18,442 bases of DNA. Source: Hepatocystis sp. ex Piliocolobus tephrosceles (lineage: Eukaryota > Apicomplexa > Aconoidasida > Haemosporida > Plasmodiidae). Each line of letters starts with the position of its first letter. Position 1 is the stretch's first letter. Shown here piece after piece: positions 10,101 to 18,051 of this stretch. The notes below the pieces were generated by a model. It did no database searches and was not told where the DNA came from. It saw only the letters and a list, made by a program, of their open reading frames with translations. A program made the translations under genes and the position numbers. The stretch covers positions 1 through 18,442 of the forward strand of contig CABPSV020000352.1 of the NCBI GenBank assembly GCA_902459845.2. Direction: 5' to 3'.

Positions 10101-10800
10101 AAGAAAACAAATAAACGGAAATGGACATATATCTTTTTTTCAACATACAAATGATCACAAAAATTATGAACAAGCAAAATATAATATAAATGATATACGC
10201 CCGGCATTTCAGGGGGAAAATCTTACCACATCGGGGAGTGGTAGTAGTAGTAGTGATCGTAGTAGCAGTAGCAGTAGTGGTAATATTACCGAGTTATTAT
10301 TTCCCCCCAACGAAGCAACTTTTAAACTTGCAAATATAAGTGGAACAAGCCCCCTAAATATAAGTTATTTGTTCGGTTTACATATACAATTTATTATTAC
10401 AATATGTTTATTACTGGTAATATTGTTATTTTCATTATCTCCATTATTAATTTCATTTAAATTTAATACATTTACTTCTCACGTTATCTATAAATGGAAT
10501 ATAAAAGATATACATGTAAGAAAAAATATATTTAATCATTATTATTATACGAGACCTATATTTTTTTTTGAAGAAATTTTACCGATCAAAAAAATTATGC
10601 CTTCTTATGTGTTTAACCACATAAAGCATCATTTAAAAGAGAATAATTTTACAGAATCTTTAAAAGAACATTATCAAAAAAACTTAAATATATATGATAA
10701 AAGTTATATATATAATAATAAAATGCAGTACGAAATGTACATAACAGGTTTGATTGATAGAGTGCCTAAAACGGGTCACTTAGAGGGTTTACATAAGTAG
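6910..10800 (+). CDS. Divergent NSS-family (SLC6-like) transporter, putative
   Basis: A protein of 1296 residues from the first in-frame ATG. NSS proteins cotransport amino acids or related solutes with sodium. Residues 1-275 are low complexity, with a 26-unit (K/Q)NE repeat at about 85-162. The membrane core starts near 282. TM1 (about 282-303) ends in YCYLDLP, and TM2 (about 311-337) is followed by the typical GLPIVKLEFALGQ. A loop with PMPWNIKPCE and paired cysteines corresponds to the PW..C signature. A region around LFSINCSTGINY resembles TM6. In all I see 12-14 hydrophobic segments, about the family number. The large loop after TM3 holds a GST/GSI repeat, and another loop holds a Ser run near 1108-1124. 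Odd points: TM1 lacks the usual N.WRFP motif, so ion and substrate binding may be altered. The N terminus is homologous to the divergent neighbour, and the real start is probably upstream of 6910. Substrate and membrane location are unknown. Confidence 0.85.
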   Translation: MKDMLNMRNHHSISGNTIINDKKNVLKNLTNKQKLKKNEKNNKQYAFSTCNSENMNNIHMLQNNINMINMNTNPIDESEPNQPKQNEKNEKNEQNEKNEKNEQNEKNEKNEQNEKNEQNEKNEQNEQNEQNEQNEQNEQNEQNEKNEKNEKNEQNEKNEQNEQLLLSGENKIRTIYHSIDEPITPNTNELLDEHSQLIVTDYEENKTNKKLTKLKNSNKLNERRETNKQNENLNNDTSNDIVNMLITKKFYSTQEKEVHFKKFIKNEKIKFNQKRIDDKDKWNTLHTFALSCISTSLYAYCYLDLPQIDSLVDFIILGLVIFFFYFCIGLPIVKLEFALGQLSQSNIINSVNMLNKKFKPVGIITLLILYNLLSKNINNTINTTITVVNSLKQPMPWNIKPCEHILNKVDCIKNDICKWREKSTTGTTNNGRLTRGLTTLYSSTDYNMFANIHTLLNGNQNTHISTDVNNKDKLNDKKNLKPNEIALYALQSDGSSSGSGSGSTGSTGSTGSIGSTGSIGSIGSTGSTGSTGSIGSTGSSNNNQCMTDNILETSNFFDKRITYANRLKYLFIVILIIYILLIVEDMYLYQVLSYSFLFFIFVTTFHCFLFYFKICKRREIINMNPNYINYGKSNNSSSIFFNKDYLFYLNIPFIMKLVTLVLFSINCSTGINYMFSSHTNIGQNILSSASHVVLGSSLGMSVYIIFYYICINFIKMSSIAEVAAVNMNYDNNISLSNLINNFNFVPINYSSFQDFCLQNNFVHTHILYIVSLSKLKFAKISSFFYFLSFIPILLISSAVYLKCIIMILKEGKKFKNYKKQIITLFILILYFMIGFSNLHPFGYNINLLFNHITFNYLYLFIIIIQIICITWLYPLNYTKKVIIHKKLCVMSLFLLFCFILAILFMSLIIYIYKNIYKKLYFLLMSLALLIFLFVCVNKYILSSIQDITPYKTKIYNLYLLNIDLLRKRFNSIFYGQDHKHILNQTKYHFNYNYKKLHFCWCYTIKYIIPFILIFIFVSNVICNIHHILFLSKQGTNNDYNINNKGENKFFSIPPPNQHTIHSNLRKQINGNGHISFFQHTNDHKNYEQAKYNINDIRPAFQGENLTTSGSGSSSSDRSSSSSSGNITELLFPPNEATFKLANISGTSPLNISYLFGLHIQFIITICLLLVILLFSLSPLLISFKFNTFTSHVIYKWNIKDIHVRKNIFNHYYYTRPIFFFEEILPIKKIMPSYVFNHIKHHLKENNFTESLKEHYQKNLNIYDKSYIYNNKMQYEMYITGLIDRVPKTGHLEGLHK
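7162..7395 (+). repeat. 26 tandem 9-bp units encoding (K/Q)-Asn-Glu
   Basis: The unit is (A/C)AAAATGAA, repeated exactly 26 times in 234 bp and encoding 26 KNE or QNE tripeptides in the transporter's N-terminal region. Because the period is a multiple of three, other frames on both strands are also open across it; those reading frames are shadows. The array starts where the inverted duplication ends. Confidence 0.95.
8390..8530 (+). repeat. 9-bp tandem array encoding Gly-Ser-Thr/Ile in a transporter loop
   Basis: Units of the type GGTAGYAYT encode GST and GSI tripeptides (transporter residues about 494-541). They lie in the big loop between the third and fourth hydrophobic segments. The array is markedly richer in G than its surroundings. 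NSS proteins normally have a large extracellular loop at this point, so the array sits where length change is best tolerated. Confidence 0.93.
10231..10282 (+). repeat. Ser-rich low-complexity insert in the transporter
   Basis: A run of AGT/AGC/GGT codons gives SGSGSSSSDRSSSSSSG (residues about 1108-1124). It lies in a hydrophilic loop between the last two groups of hydrophobic segments. Like the GST array it is more G-rich than the flanks and follows a trinucleotide pattern. Confidence 0.85.
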
Positions 10801-10834
10801 TCATATGGAGTATACATGACTTGCTTATGGCCGA

Positions 10835-10878
<44 letters not shown>

Positions 10879-11175
10879 ACATATATATAGGGCACATATT
10901 ATTACTTATTTGTGACATATGCATATATTTTATGACTTATTTATGATTTATTTTATGACACCAATTTTTAAAAACACAGTATAAAAACAAAAACAAAAAA
11001 AAATTATTTAATTAAAACTGAATTTTACAAAAAAAAGCAAAAAGTTAAGCATATAAAAAAAATAGGTTTAAACAAAAATAAAACAATGTTGATATAATTA
11101 AAAGTATCACATATATAGATTTAGAAAAAAAATATATCTATACAAATTCGGTTACACATTTTTTTTTTTTTTATC
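10801..11175. other. Convergent intergenic region with (TA)n tract
   Basis: This is the spacer between the 3' ends of the transporter (plus) and PRP38A (minus). A (TA)n tract of about 38 bases at 10838-10875 is flanked by related words (CCTATATA... and ...TATATAGG), so it can fold back on itself. The rest is A-rich with no gene. A T13 tract precedes the PRP38A stop. Confidence 0.6.
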
Positions 11176-12634
11176 TCATTTAAGCGGTTTCAAACCCAGC
11201 TCTTTTCTAAGTTGGTTCCATCGTTCAATTGATGTTTCCTCTTTGTTCTTATCATTAGAAGTATATTCATCTTCTTTTTTTTTTAAATCATTTTTCTGAT
11301 CTCTTCTTTCTTTTTTATGACGTTCATATGATTCAGAATTAGTTAGATATGAACTATCTGAACCTGAATATCTTTTTCTTTTATTCTTATATTTTTCTTT
11401 TTTTTCACTCGTTACCGTTTTCATTCTTTTTTTAGACTTATGAGTGTCCTTTTTTCGTTTTCTATCCCTATCTGTATGTTTATCCCTATCTGTGTACCTA
11501 TCCCTATCTGCATACCTATCCCTGTTTGTATGTTTATCCCTATCTGTATACCTATCCCTATCTGTATACCTATCCCTGTTTGTATGTTTATCCCTATCTG
11601 TATACCTATCCCTATCTGCATAACTATCCCTGTTTGTATACCTGTCTTTATCTACATGCTTATCTTTATGCCCCTTACCATCTTTATATTTCTTCCCCCT
11701 TTTATCTTCATAAGTTTCCTCTTTGTCATTATAATTATTCCGACATTTCTGCCGATCTGCTAGTTGCCCTTCTTCCATAGTATTATACTCAGGTATATTA
11801 CATTTTTTTTGTTCTTTTTCATTTTTTAACAATTCCTCATCACTTGATGATATATTTAATAACTCTTTATAATAATCTAAATTAATTTTTTCTAATAAAT
11901 TATTATCTTCTAATATTTTTCTTTTGGTTAAAGTTGGGAAATCTACATCTAAAAAATTATTTAAAACTAAACAGTTATCAACAAATACGTCCATATATAT
12001 TTTTTGAAATGAACCATCAGGTAATCTCATCCTTATTTTCCTGTAATCGTGTAAAATAGGTTCAATGTTTTGATATATCTCTAAACTTTTACCTATAAGT
12101 CTTAAATAAAAAACCCCTAACGCTCTTAAATAAATAAAGTCTTCATTTTTTATATACTCATATATTATATCTTTATCTGGTTGTATTTGTAACAATTTCA
12201 AAACTAAGCATAGAAAAGGTGTAGGTTTCCTGCTACCTCCATAAGTACCACCGACGTATTTAAGAACAACAGCTTGATCTATGATGGACTCCGCTGCAAA
12301 AAAAAATAAAAAAATAACAATTTGGTAAAATAAAAGTATTGTATAAAAAAAAAATGCAAAAAAAATGAACACACTGAATGTTGTTGTTTATAGTTATACA
12401 CTATAAAAAAATCAAAGAATTGTATGTATATATATGTATGTACATACATACACGCATATATAGAAGTGAAAAAAAAAAAAAAAAATTGATATTGTTATAA
12501 GTACATGTTAAGGCAAAGCATTTCTCCTTCCAATAAGAGCATTCATATATTTTGCTTCTAATAATATTGGAAATTAAGTACTGTGGGTTTGAGCCAAATA
12601 ATTTAATAGCGCTAGCGTCTGTTCGATTTGCCAT
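11176..12634 (-). CDS. PRPF38A: Pre-mRNA-splicing factor PRP38A, two exons
   Basis: PRP38 is a U4/U6.U5 tri-snRNP and B-complex protein needed for spliceosome activation in the nucleus. I join exon 1 at 12634-12505 and exon 2 at 12293-11176 across a 211-bp GT...AG intron. The protein has 415 residues. The start MANRTDA matches the human MANRTVK. Then come NPQYLISNIIRSKIYE, YWKEKCFALT, YVGGTYGG, KPTPFLCLVLKLLQIQPDKD, IKNEDFIYLRALG and the HDYRKIR region, so the PRP38 domain (about 1-180) is complete. The tail is charged. A repeated RDRYTD/RDKHTN motif spans about 258-322, followed by a basic KRKKDTHKSKKR stretch and a C-terminal SIERWNQLRKELGL motif. The Arg-Asp repeat resembles the charged Arg-rich tails of splicing factors. 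The start was chosen by homology, because the open frame extends further upstream. Confidence 0.95.
11454..11650 (-). repeat. 18-bp tandem repeat encoding RDRYTD/RDKHTN units in PRP38A
   Basis: Units of six codons occur in a partly regular order that suggests a 54-bp higher-order unit (RYTD, RYTD, KHTN). All frames are open across the array because 18 is a multiple of three, which creates shadow frames on both strands. Confidence 0.88.
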
Positions 12635-13169
12635 ACCTATTACACATATATATATATATGTTATTACATTGTTTATTTTATTAACATACAAAAACATATA
12701 TATTTATATATTATAAATTTGTGTATAATGTATACAAGGTAACGTATAAGTACAAGATTATATAAATAGTTTTACTACTATTTATAATGTACTGTTGAGA
12801 TTTATGTATATATAAACTAATGTATAAAAAAAAGATAAAAATAGTAAACACAAATACTTTTAACAATATTAATATATTTTTTTTTAAACGTTTTATAAAG
12901 GTTTTTTTATATTGTTCGTTTTTTACATTTTGTCCTAATAAAAAAACAACCTTTTTCTTTCGTTTTTTTTTTTTTTTTTTTTTTTTTAATTTTTTTTATC
13001 TTTTATTTTAAAAAAACGTTTAGTTTTGTGTTCTTTTTTTTAAATAATCTCTTAAATCATCAATTTTATTTAAGAGCATTTTTTTTCTTTTTTACTTCAT
13101 TATGCTTTATTTTTAAAAATCAATTTCATGTTTATGCATTAATGTTGTTTGTTATGTATTCCAGCTACG

Positions 13170-13212
<43 letters not shown>

Positions 13213-13806
13213 CTGTTTCTATGAAACATTTGAAGCTTCTTTTACCTATTTTATTTTTTAATTATAACATATTGTTATATATTTCACTGCTTGTTATTTA
13301 TTTATTTATTTTTTTTTTTTATCTTATTTTTTTACATATATATTATGTTAAACTAATTTATTTTTTGTAAACAAAAAGAAAAAAAAAATAATGAAACAAA
13401 AAACGGAGCAACAAAATGAAACGAAATAAGTTGATTGAAAAAAATAAAAAGCAGAATATGTTAAGCGATATAAGTTAAGAAAAATTATCAAAAACAATTG
13501 CATTATAGTCCCTTTTTTTTTTTTTTTTTAAACGCTATTCATTTTGAATAACGTTTAGCTGAAGTTTTAATTTTATTATGTTTTTATTATACTGCAATTT
13601 TTTTTAATATAAAACGCAATTATGCGAATATAAACACTTGTTTACATACCCAAAGCGTAAAATGGAAATATATGTATATATGTACGTGTGCGTAATGTTA
13701 TAACATAAAAGAAAAAAAAGAAAAAAAGAAAGAAAAAAAGAAACGTTAAACTTTAAATCAAACCATGTAAATATTTATTTAATTTACGAAAAAAAAAAAA
13801 AAAAAA
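12635..13806. promoter_or_regulatory. Divergent promoter region of PRP38A and uL2m
   Basis: A 1.17-kb spacer between two genes transcribed away from each other, extremely A/T rich. It contains T tracts near 12965-12987 and 13173-13212 (T40) and purine-rich A/AAG sequence at 13705-13743. A perfect 9-bp inverted repeat lies at 13049-13076, and a 12-bp stem with one mismatch at 13530-13556. Two short overlapping ATG-initiated frames at 13391-13429 and 13416-13478 would be upstream ORFs if transcription of uL2m starts before them. No known factor site is recognised. Open frames in the T-rich part are phenylalanine runs and not credible genes. Confidence 0.5.
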
Positions 13807-14808
13807 ATGATTAAACTGATACACACGATTAAAAGCAATATAATAATTAAAAGAACTTTTTCCAACTTTTACTCTCCTAATATAAAAAGAAATGTACCAC
13901 AATATATAGACTTTGAAACATGTTATCCAAAAAAAGAAATAAAGCTTGATGTTTTGTCCGCATTTACTATGAGTAAACAGCAAAGACTTGATAAATTATT
14001 AGAAGATAATCCTCTTATTTTATATAAAGGAAGAGTGATAAAAAAATTATCTTGTCCAAAAATTAAAAACTCCGGTAGAAACCATTTTGGAAAAATAACT
14101 ACTCGTCATAGAGGAGGAGGGCACGCACAAAGATTAAGATTTATAGATTTCAAAAGGTCAAGAAAAGACATATATAGTACTGTATTAAGGATAGAATATG
14201 ACCCATCTAGGAGTGCACATATAGCTCTTATTCAATACGATGATGGAGTGTTGTCATATATTTTAGCTCCTCTTTTATTAAGACCAGGAGATAAGATTAT
14301 TGCAAGTAAATATGCAAATATTAATACAGGTAATGCATTACCTTTAAGAAATATACCAGTCGGTAGTATAATACATAATATTGAAATAAGACCAGGTGGT
14401 GGTGGGAAATTTATAAGAGCAGCAAGTACCTATGCAACAGTTTTAAGTAAAGACCAAAATTATGCAACCATTAAATTAAAATCAACAGAAATTAGAAAAT
14501 TTCCACTAGACTGTTGGGCAACTATAGGACAAGTATCAAACTTGACAAGGCATATGAGGAATTTAGGAAAAGCAGGTGTTAACAGATGGTTAGGTAAAAG
14601 ACCAGTTGTTAGAGGTGTAGCCATGAATCCATCTAAACATCCACATGGTGGAGGAACAAGTAAAAAACACACAAAAAGACCTAAATGTTCACTCTGGGGT
14701 ATATGTAGAGATGGATATAAAACAAGAAGTAAAAAAAAACCTTTAGGATTAATTATTAGAAGAAACATATGTGGACGTTTACAAAAAAAGTATGGTGTTA
14801 CTTCTTAA
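13807..14808 (+). CDS. Mitochondrial large-subunit ribosomal protein uL2m (L2)
   Basis: L2 binds large-subunit rRNA next to the peptidyl transferase centre and helps join the subunits. The 333-residue product has an N-terminal extension starting MIKLIHTIKS, basic and low in acidic residues, as expected of a mitochondrial presequence. The complete L2 body follows: GRNHFGKITTRHRGGGHAQR (about 90-109), RLRFIDFKR, IEYDPSRSAHIAL, the RPGGGGKFIRAA segment (about 196-207) and the highly conserved VRGVAMNPSKHPHGGG (268-283) near the peptidyl transferase centre. The apicoplast has its own rpl2, so a nuclear bacterial-type L2 is most likely mitochondrial. The gene is intronless and less A/T-rich than its surroundings. 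The ATG ends an A19 tract and is the first in frame. The gene is divergent from PRP38A. Confidence 0.95.
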   Translation: MIKLIHTIKSNIIIKRTFSNFYSPNIKRNVPQYIDFETCYPKKEIKLDVLSAFTMSKQQRLDKLLEDNPLILYKGRVIKKLSCPKIKNSGRNHFGKITTRHRGGGHAQRLRFIDFKRSRKDIYSTVLRIEYDPSRSAHIALIQYDDGVLSYILAPLLLRPGDKIIASKYANINTGNALPLRNIPVGSIIHNIEIRPGGGGKFIRAASTYATVLSKDQNYATIKLKSTEIRKFPLDCWATIGQVSNLTRHMRNLGKAGVNRWLGKRPVVRGVAMNPSKHPHGGGTSKKHTKRPKCSLWGICRDGYKTRSKKKPLGLIIRRNICGRLQKKYGVTS

Positions 14809-15515
14809 TCCATCATGAGTCTTTTTTTTTTCTTCTCAATATGAGTGTAAAATTGAAATATATATATGCATTATTTACATATGTTATAAGCCATACATAT
14901 GTACTAATGATTCATAAATCATTTGTTAGCAATAATGGACAATTTTTACAATACACATGACGGTCGAAAGTTAGTCAAATATTGTTGACTATAGATTACT
15001 CAATAGTTGTATAATATATGTTAAAAGTAACATATGGAAAAGCAAATAAAAATAATCAACTTGTTTATATTTAACATTTGACAAATGGTGTCAAAAAAAA
15101 TTATACGATATATAAGGATATATATAACAAATTAAAATGAAAATTTATAACTTCATATATTCGTACACACCATATAAGAATACGTAAATATACGTACATT
15201 ACATGTATAAAAAGTAATATAACGTTTTGTAAACTATAACAATATTAAAAGTATAAAATAGTATTATTTCTATGAACCCACTTTATAATTGTGTTGAGGT
15301 ACTTATATTATATAAACATGGATAAAAATAAAAACTTTATATATTTTTTTTTTAATTGATAAAATGTAACGAAATTGATATGGTATCCAAGTAAAAAAAA
15401 AAAATTGTATGAATTTTAAGATGCTTCAATATATACAATAATTTGTTTTCATATATAATTTCAAATATATATAACAATTTTACAATTCACAATAATAAAA
15501 AAAAAAAAAAAAAAA

Positions 15516-15866
15516 CCTTGAATTTTTTAATTAAAATTTTATTTATGAATGTGTAATACAAATTAATATGCATGCACATTTATATATATATATACATGTA
15601 TAAGACAGTTTTATAATTTTCCAAAAAAAAAAAAAACCTTGAATTTTTTAATTAAAATTTTATTTATGCATGTGCAATACAAATTAATATGCATGCATGT
15701 ATTTATTGATATATATACATGTATAAGAAAGTTTTATAATTTTCCATAAAAAAAAAAAAACTTAAATTTTTTTAATTAAAATTTTATTTATGCATGTGTA
15801 ATACAAATTAATATGCATGCATATATTTATATATACACATTGAGACAACAGCTGTATATTTTCCAA
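15516..15866. repeat. Three tandem copies of a ~120-bp non-coding unit
   Basis: Copies start at about 15516, 15637 and 15760 (periods 121 and 123). Each begins C(C/T)TT(G/A)AATTTTTTAATT, continues with AAAATTTTATTTATG and CAAATTAATATGCATGCA, then a (TA) stretch, and ends near TTTTCCA plus an A tract. Copies are closely similar, so the array is recent or homogenised. A weak fourth match may lie near 16029-16130. Confidence 0.92.
15569..15821. promoter_or_regulatory. Three TGCATGCA palindromes, one per 120-bp repeat
   Basis: Exact TGCATGCA octamers lie at 15569-15576, 15690-15697 and 15814-15821. Copies 2 and 3 also carry a nearby TGCATGTG word. TGCATGCA is the reported binding motif of the sporozoite-stage ApiAP2 factor AP2-Sp. 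The sites lie about 1.0-1.26 kb upstream of the aquaglyceroporin ATG. A regulatory role is inference only. Confidence 0.45.
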
Positions 15867-16494
15867 TAACCATAAAATGGGAAAAATAGGATTTGCAACA
15901 CTTCGAACAAAAAAAAAAAAAATGAGACTTTAAGATTTTTCAACATTCACAAGTTAATGTAATATTTTAATAATTAAATATATGTATATATATAACAAAA
16001 TTATTTTATAATTGAACATCAAAGAAAACTTGTTGAGTTTTTTAATTAAGTTTTAAAACTGTTGAATTTTTCAATTCATTTGTTTCTAATTATGTTGTAA
16101 AACAACTATATTATACACATATGTGTAGCTATAAATGTTGTTGACATGATATTTAATTTAGCTCAAAATATATTTGCCTCCATTAAATAAAAAAAAAAAA
16201 CAATTCTTTTATAAATATTAAATAACATGCCCTTACCAATTACACATGTTACCTGCTCTTTTATTCATCCGTGTACTTATTACTTTATTTACTTTTTTTC
16301 CCTTTTTTTTTTTTTTTTTTTTTTTTTATGCATTCAAATGTTTATTTAAACAACACATTATAAAAAACCAAAAATAAGAAATATTATATGTTACATAACA
16401 TTAAAAATAGTAATTAAGATTTAGTTATTTTTTTGTAATATACCATAAGCTAAAAGTATTTTTTCATTAACTAATGTCATATTGATGTCACATC

Positions 16495-16660
16495 ATGTAC
16501 TTTTTTTTTGTTTTAACAAGCATTTACACAACTCTGTTTTCATTAATTTTTTAAAAATAAAACATATATATTAAGCAAATGTTATTATATATATATACAC
16601 ATATATGTACAAAATGACAGTTGCATCACATTTAACGCATTTAAATGGAAAAATAATATA
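16495..16660. repeat. Diverged relative of the ~300-bp repeat, upstream of AQP
   Basis: The series ACAAGCATTTACACAACT, then a T/A tract, AAAATAAAACATATATA and later CACATTTAAC resembles the AATAAGCATTTCCACAACT / AAATAAAACAAATGTATA / ACACATTTAAC series downstream of AQP, in the same orientation and order. It is more diverged than the downstream pair are from each other. Confidence 0.5.
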
Positions 16661-16833
16661 ACATTTTGTTTTGTTTTTTTTTTTCATTTTAAATCACCTT
16701 TTTTTTTGATTTTATATATATATATGTCATTTTTTATTAATTTATATTTCAATATTTATTACGCTTACTACTAGCTATTTATTAAACTTACTGTTTTATC
16801 ATTTATTTTAAATTCATAAATAACTTAAACAAA

Positions 16834-17607
16834 ATGGCAACAGAACCATTTTACCTTGTTGGGAAGGAATTTTTAGGAGAATTTATAGGTACTTTCATTT
16901 TGATGTTTATTGGAGAAGGTTCAACAGCATTATATACAATATCAAATAACGACGACTGGTTTCGTTTATGTATAGGTTGGGGGATAGCAGTATTTATGGG
17001 TATTTTCTTTGCATCAAAACTTAGCGCTGCACATTTAAATTTAGCTGTAACATTAACTTTATCATTCATGAATAAGTTTGATTATAAAAAAATACCTTGT
17101 TATTTTATAGCACAACTTTTAGGTGCATTTTCAGCAACGGCTGCTGTCTATGGTATGTATTATGGTTATATTCAAGGAAGAATTGTGGAAAAATTTGTAT
17201 GGGAAACAATGAGAGATCATAATGTTAGTATAAGTAATGCCTTTGCACATGAATGTATATTAACCGGATTCTTAATATTAGTGATATTGTTTATAACTGA
17301 TGAAGATATAGGAGGTGAATTTAATATACTGAAAGTTGCTGGAATAATAGGATTCACTGTTACAACTATAGGTATAACCTTTGGTAAAAATACAGGATTT
17401 GCATTAAACCCCTCAAGAGATTTTGGTGCTAGACTTCTATCACTTATAGTACAAGGATCAAAAGTTTTTACTGATGGAACTTATTATTTTTGGGTTCCGA
17501 TTATTGCTCCTATTTTAGGTGGTATAATTAGTGGTTTTTTATATAGGATAGTAATCAAACCATTAATGGAAATGAAAGCTGTAGATAACAATAATGAAAA
17601 AATATAA
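16834..17607 (+). CDS. AQP: Aquaglyceroporin (AQP), water/glycerol channel
   Basis: A 257-residue MIP-family channel; PfAQP (258 residues) conducts both water and glycerol across the parasite plasma membrane. Six membrane helices are visible (about 14-33, 44-61, 86-107, 139-155, 168-186 and 218-241). The two pore half-helices carry the unusual Plasmodium variants of the NPA motif: NLA at 69-71 and NPS at 192-194. R195 after NPS and W49 in the second helix correspond to the aromatic/arginine selectivity filter. The GFALNPSRDFG context is the glycerol-facilitator type. The WET motif at 123-125 matches the loop whose Glu controls water flow in PfAQP. The gene is intronless, and the ATG follows ACAAA and is the only sensible start. 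The N terminus and C-terminal tail differ from P. falciparum. Confidence 0.97.
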   Translation: MATEPFYLVGKEFLGEFIGTFILMFIGEGSTALYTISNNDDWFRLCIGWGIAVFMGIFFASKLSAAHLNLAVTLTLSFMNKFDYKKIPCYFIAQLLGAFSATAAVYGMYYGYIQGRIVEKFVWETMRDHNVSISNAFAHECILTGFLILVILFITDEDIGGEFNILKVAGIIGFTVTTIGITFGKNTGFALNPSRDFGARLLSLIVQGSKVFTDGTYYFWVPIIAPILGGIISGFLYRIVIKPLMEMKAVDNNNEKI

Positions 17608-17788
17608 TGAGTAAAGTTCTTATAAATTCAGTGATCGTATATTTATATATGAATACATATTTTTTATATTAATTTAAAATAATTTTATCATTTTTTTATT
17701 TTTTTTGTGTTTTATACATTTAATATTTTATAAGCATATATTTTTTTAAGTCATTTTCCATTCATTGTGATCGTTATTATAACTTGTT

Positions 17789-17885
17789 TGTACATTTTAC
17801 AATAACATTTTACAATGATATTTTACAATAACATTTTACAATGACATATTACAATAACACTTTACAATAATATTTTAATAATATT
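17789..17885. repeat. 13-bp tandem array, consensus AACATTTTACAAT
   Basis: About seven imperfect units (variants AACATTTTACAAT, GATATTTTACAAT, GACATATTACAAT, AACACTTTACAAT, AATATTTT) follow the AQP gene. The 13-bp period is not a multiple of three, so the array is non-coding. The last units decay into A/T sequence. Confidence 0.88.
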
Positions 17886-17919
17886 TTTTTCAATATTGGA
17901 ATGCATGTATACAAAAAGA

Positions 17920-17994
17920 CATGTCTATCAAATTAAACACATTTAGTTAAAAAAAAAATAAGAAATTTATTTTTTAGCTCTTCTTTTGGGCTTG

Positions 17995-18051
<57 letters not shown>

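Larger units (their letters stand above)
14809..16833. other. 2-kb intergenic region upstream of the aquaglyceroporin
   Basis: There is no credible gene and no tRNA or rRNA-like sequence here. The left part should hold the uL2m 3' untranslated region. Centrally there are three tandem ~120-bp repeats (15516-15866). To the right, a long T tract lies at about 16300-16327, and a fragment near 16500-16660 resembles the repeats downstream of the aquaglyceroporin. The last few hundred bases are the likely promoter and 5' untranslated region of the aquaglyceroporin. Confidence 0.55.

Noticed and set aside
11421..11780. Open frames with IQIGIGIQIGI and PICIPIPVC runs
   Set aside because: Shadows of the 18-bp Arg-Asp repeat of PRP38A.
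12820..13370. Phenylalanine-rich open frames in the PRP38A/uL2m spacer
   Set aside because: Products of T homopolymers with no recognisable protein character, and the frame breaks with tract length.
14460..14768. 102-residue minus-strand frame within uL2m
   Set aside because: Antisense shadow of a well-supported, conserved gene.
15516..15866. CRISPR-like spaced repeats
   Set aside because: The whole 120-bp unit is repeated, not a short repeat with unique spacers, and the genome is eukaryotic.
14809..16833. Possible tRNA or structured RNA gene in the 2-kb spacer
   Set aside because: I found no cloverleaf-compatible segment with tRNA box-like sequence. The G+C here is too low and the area is filled by simple and tandem repeats.
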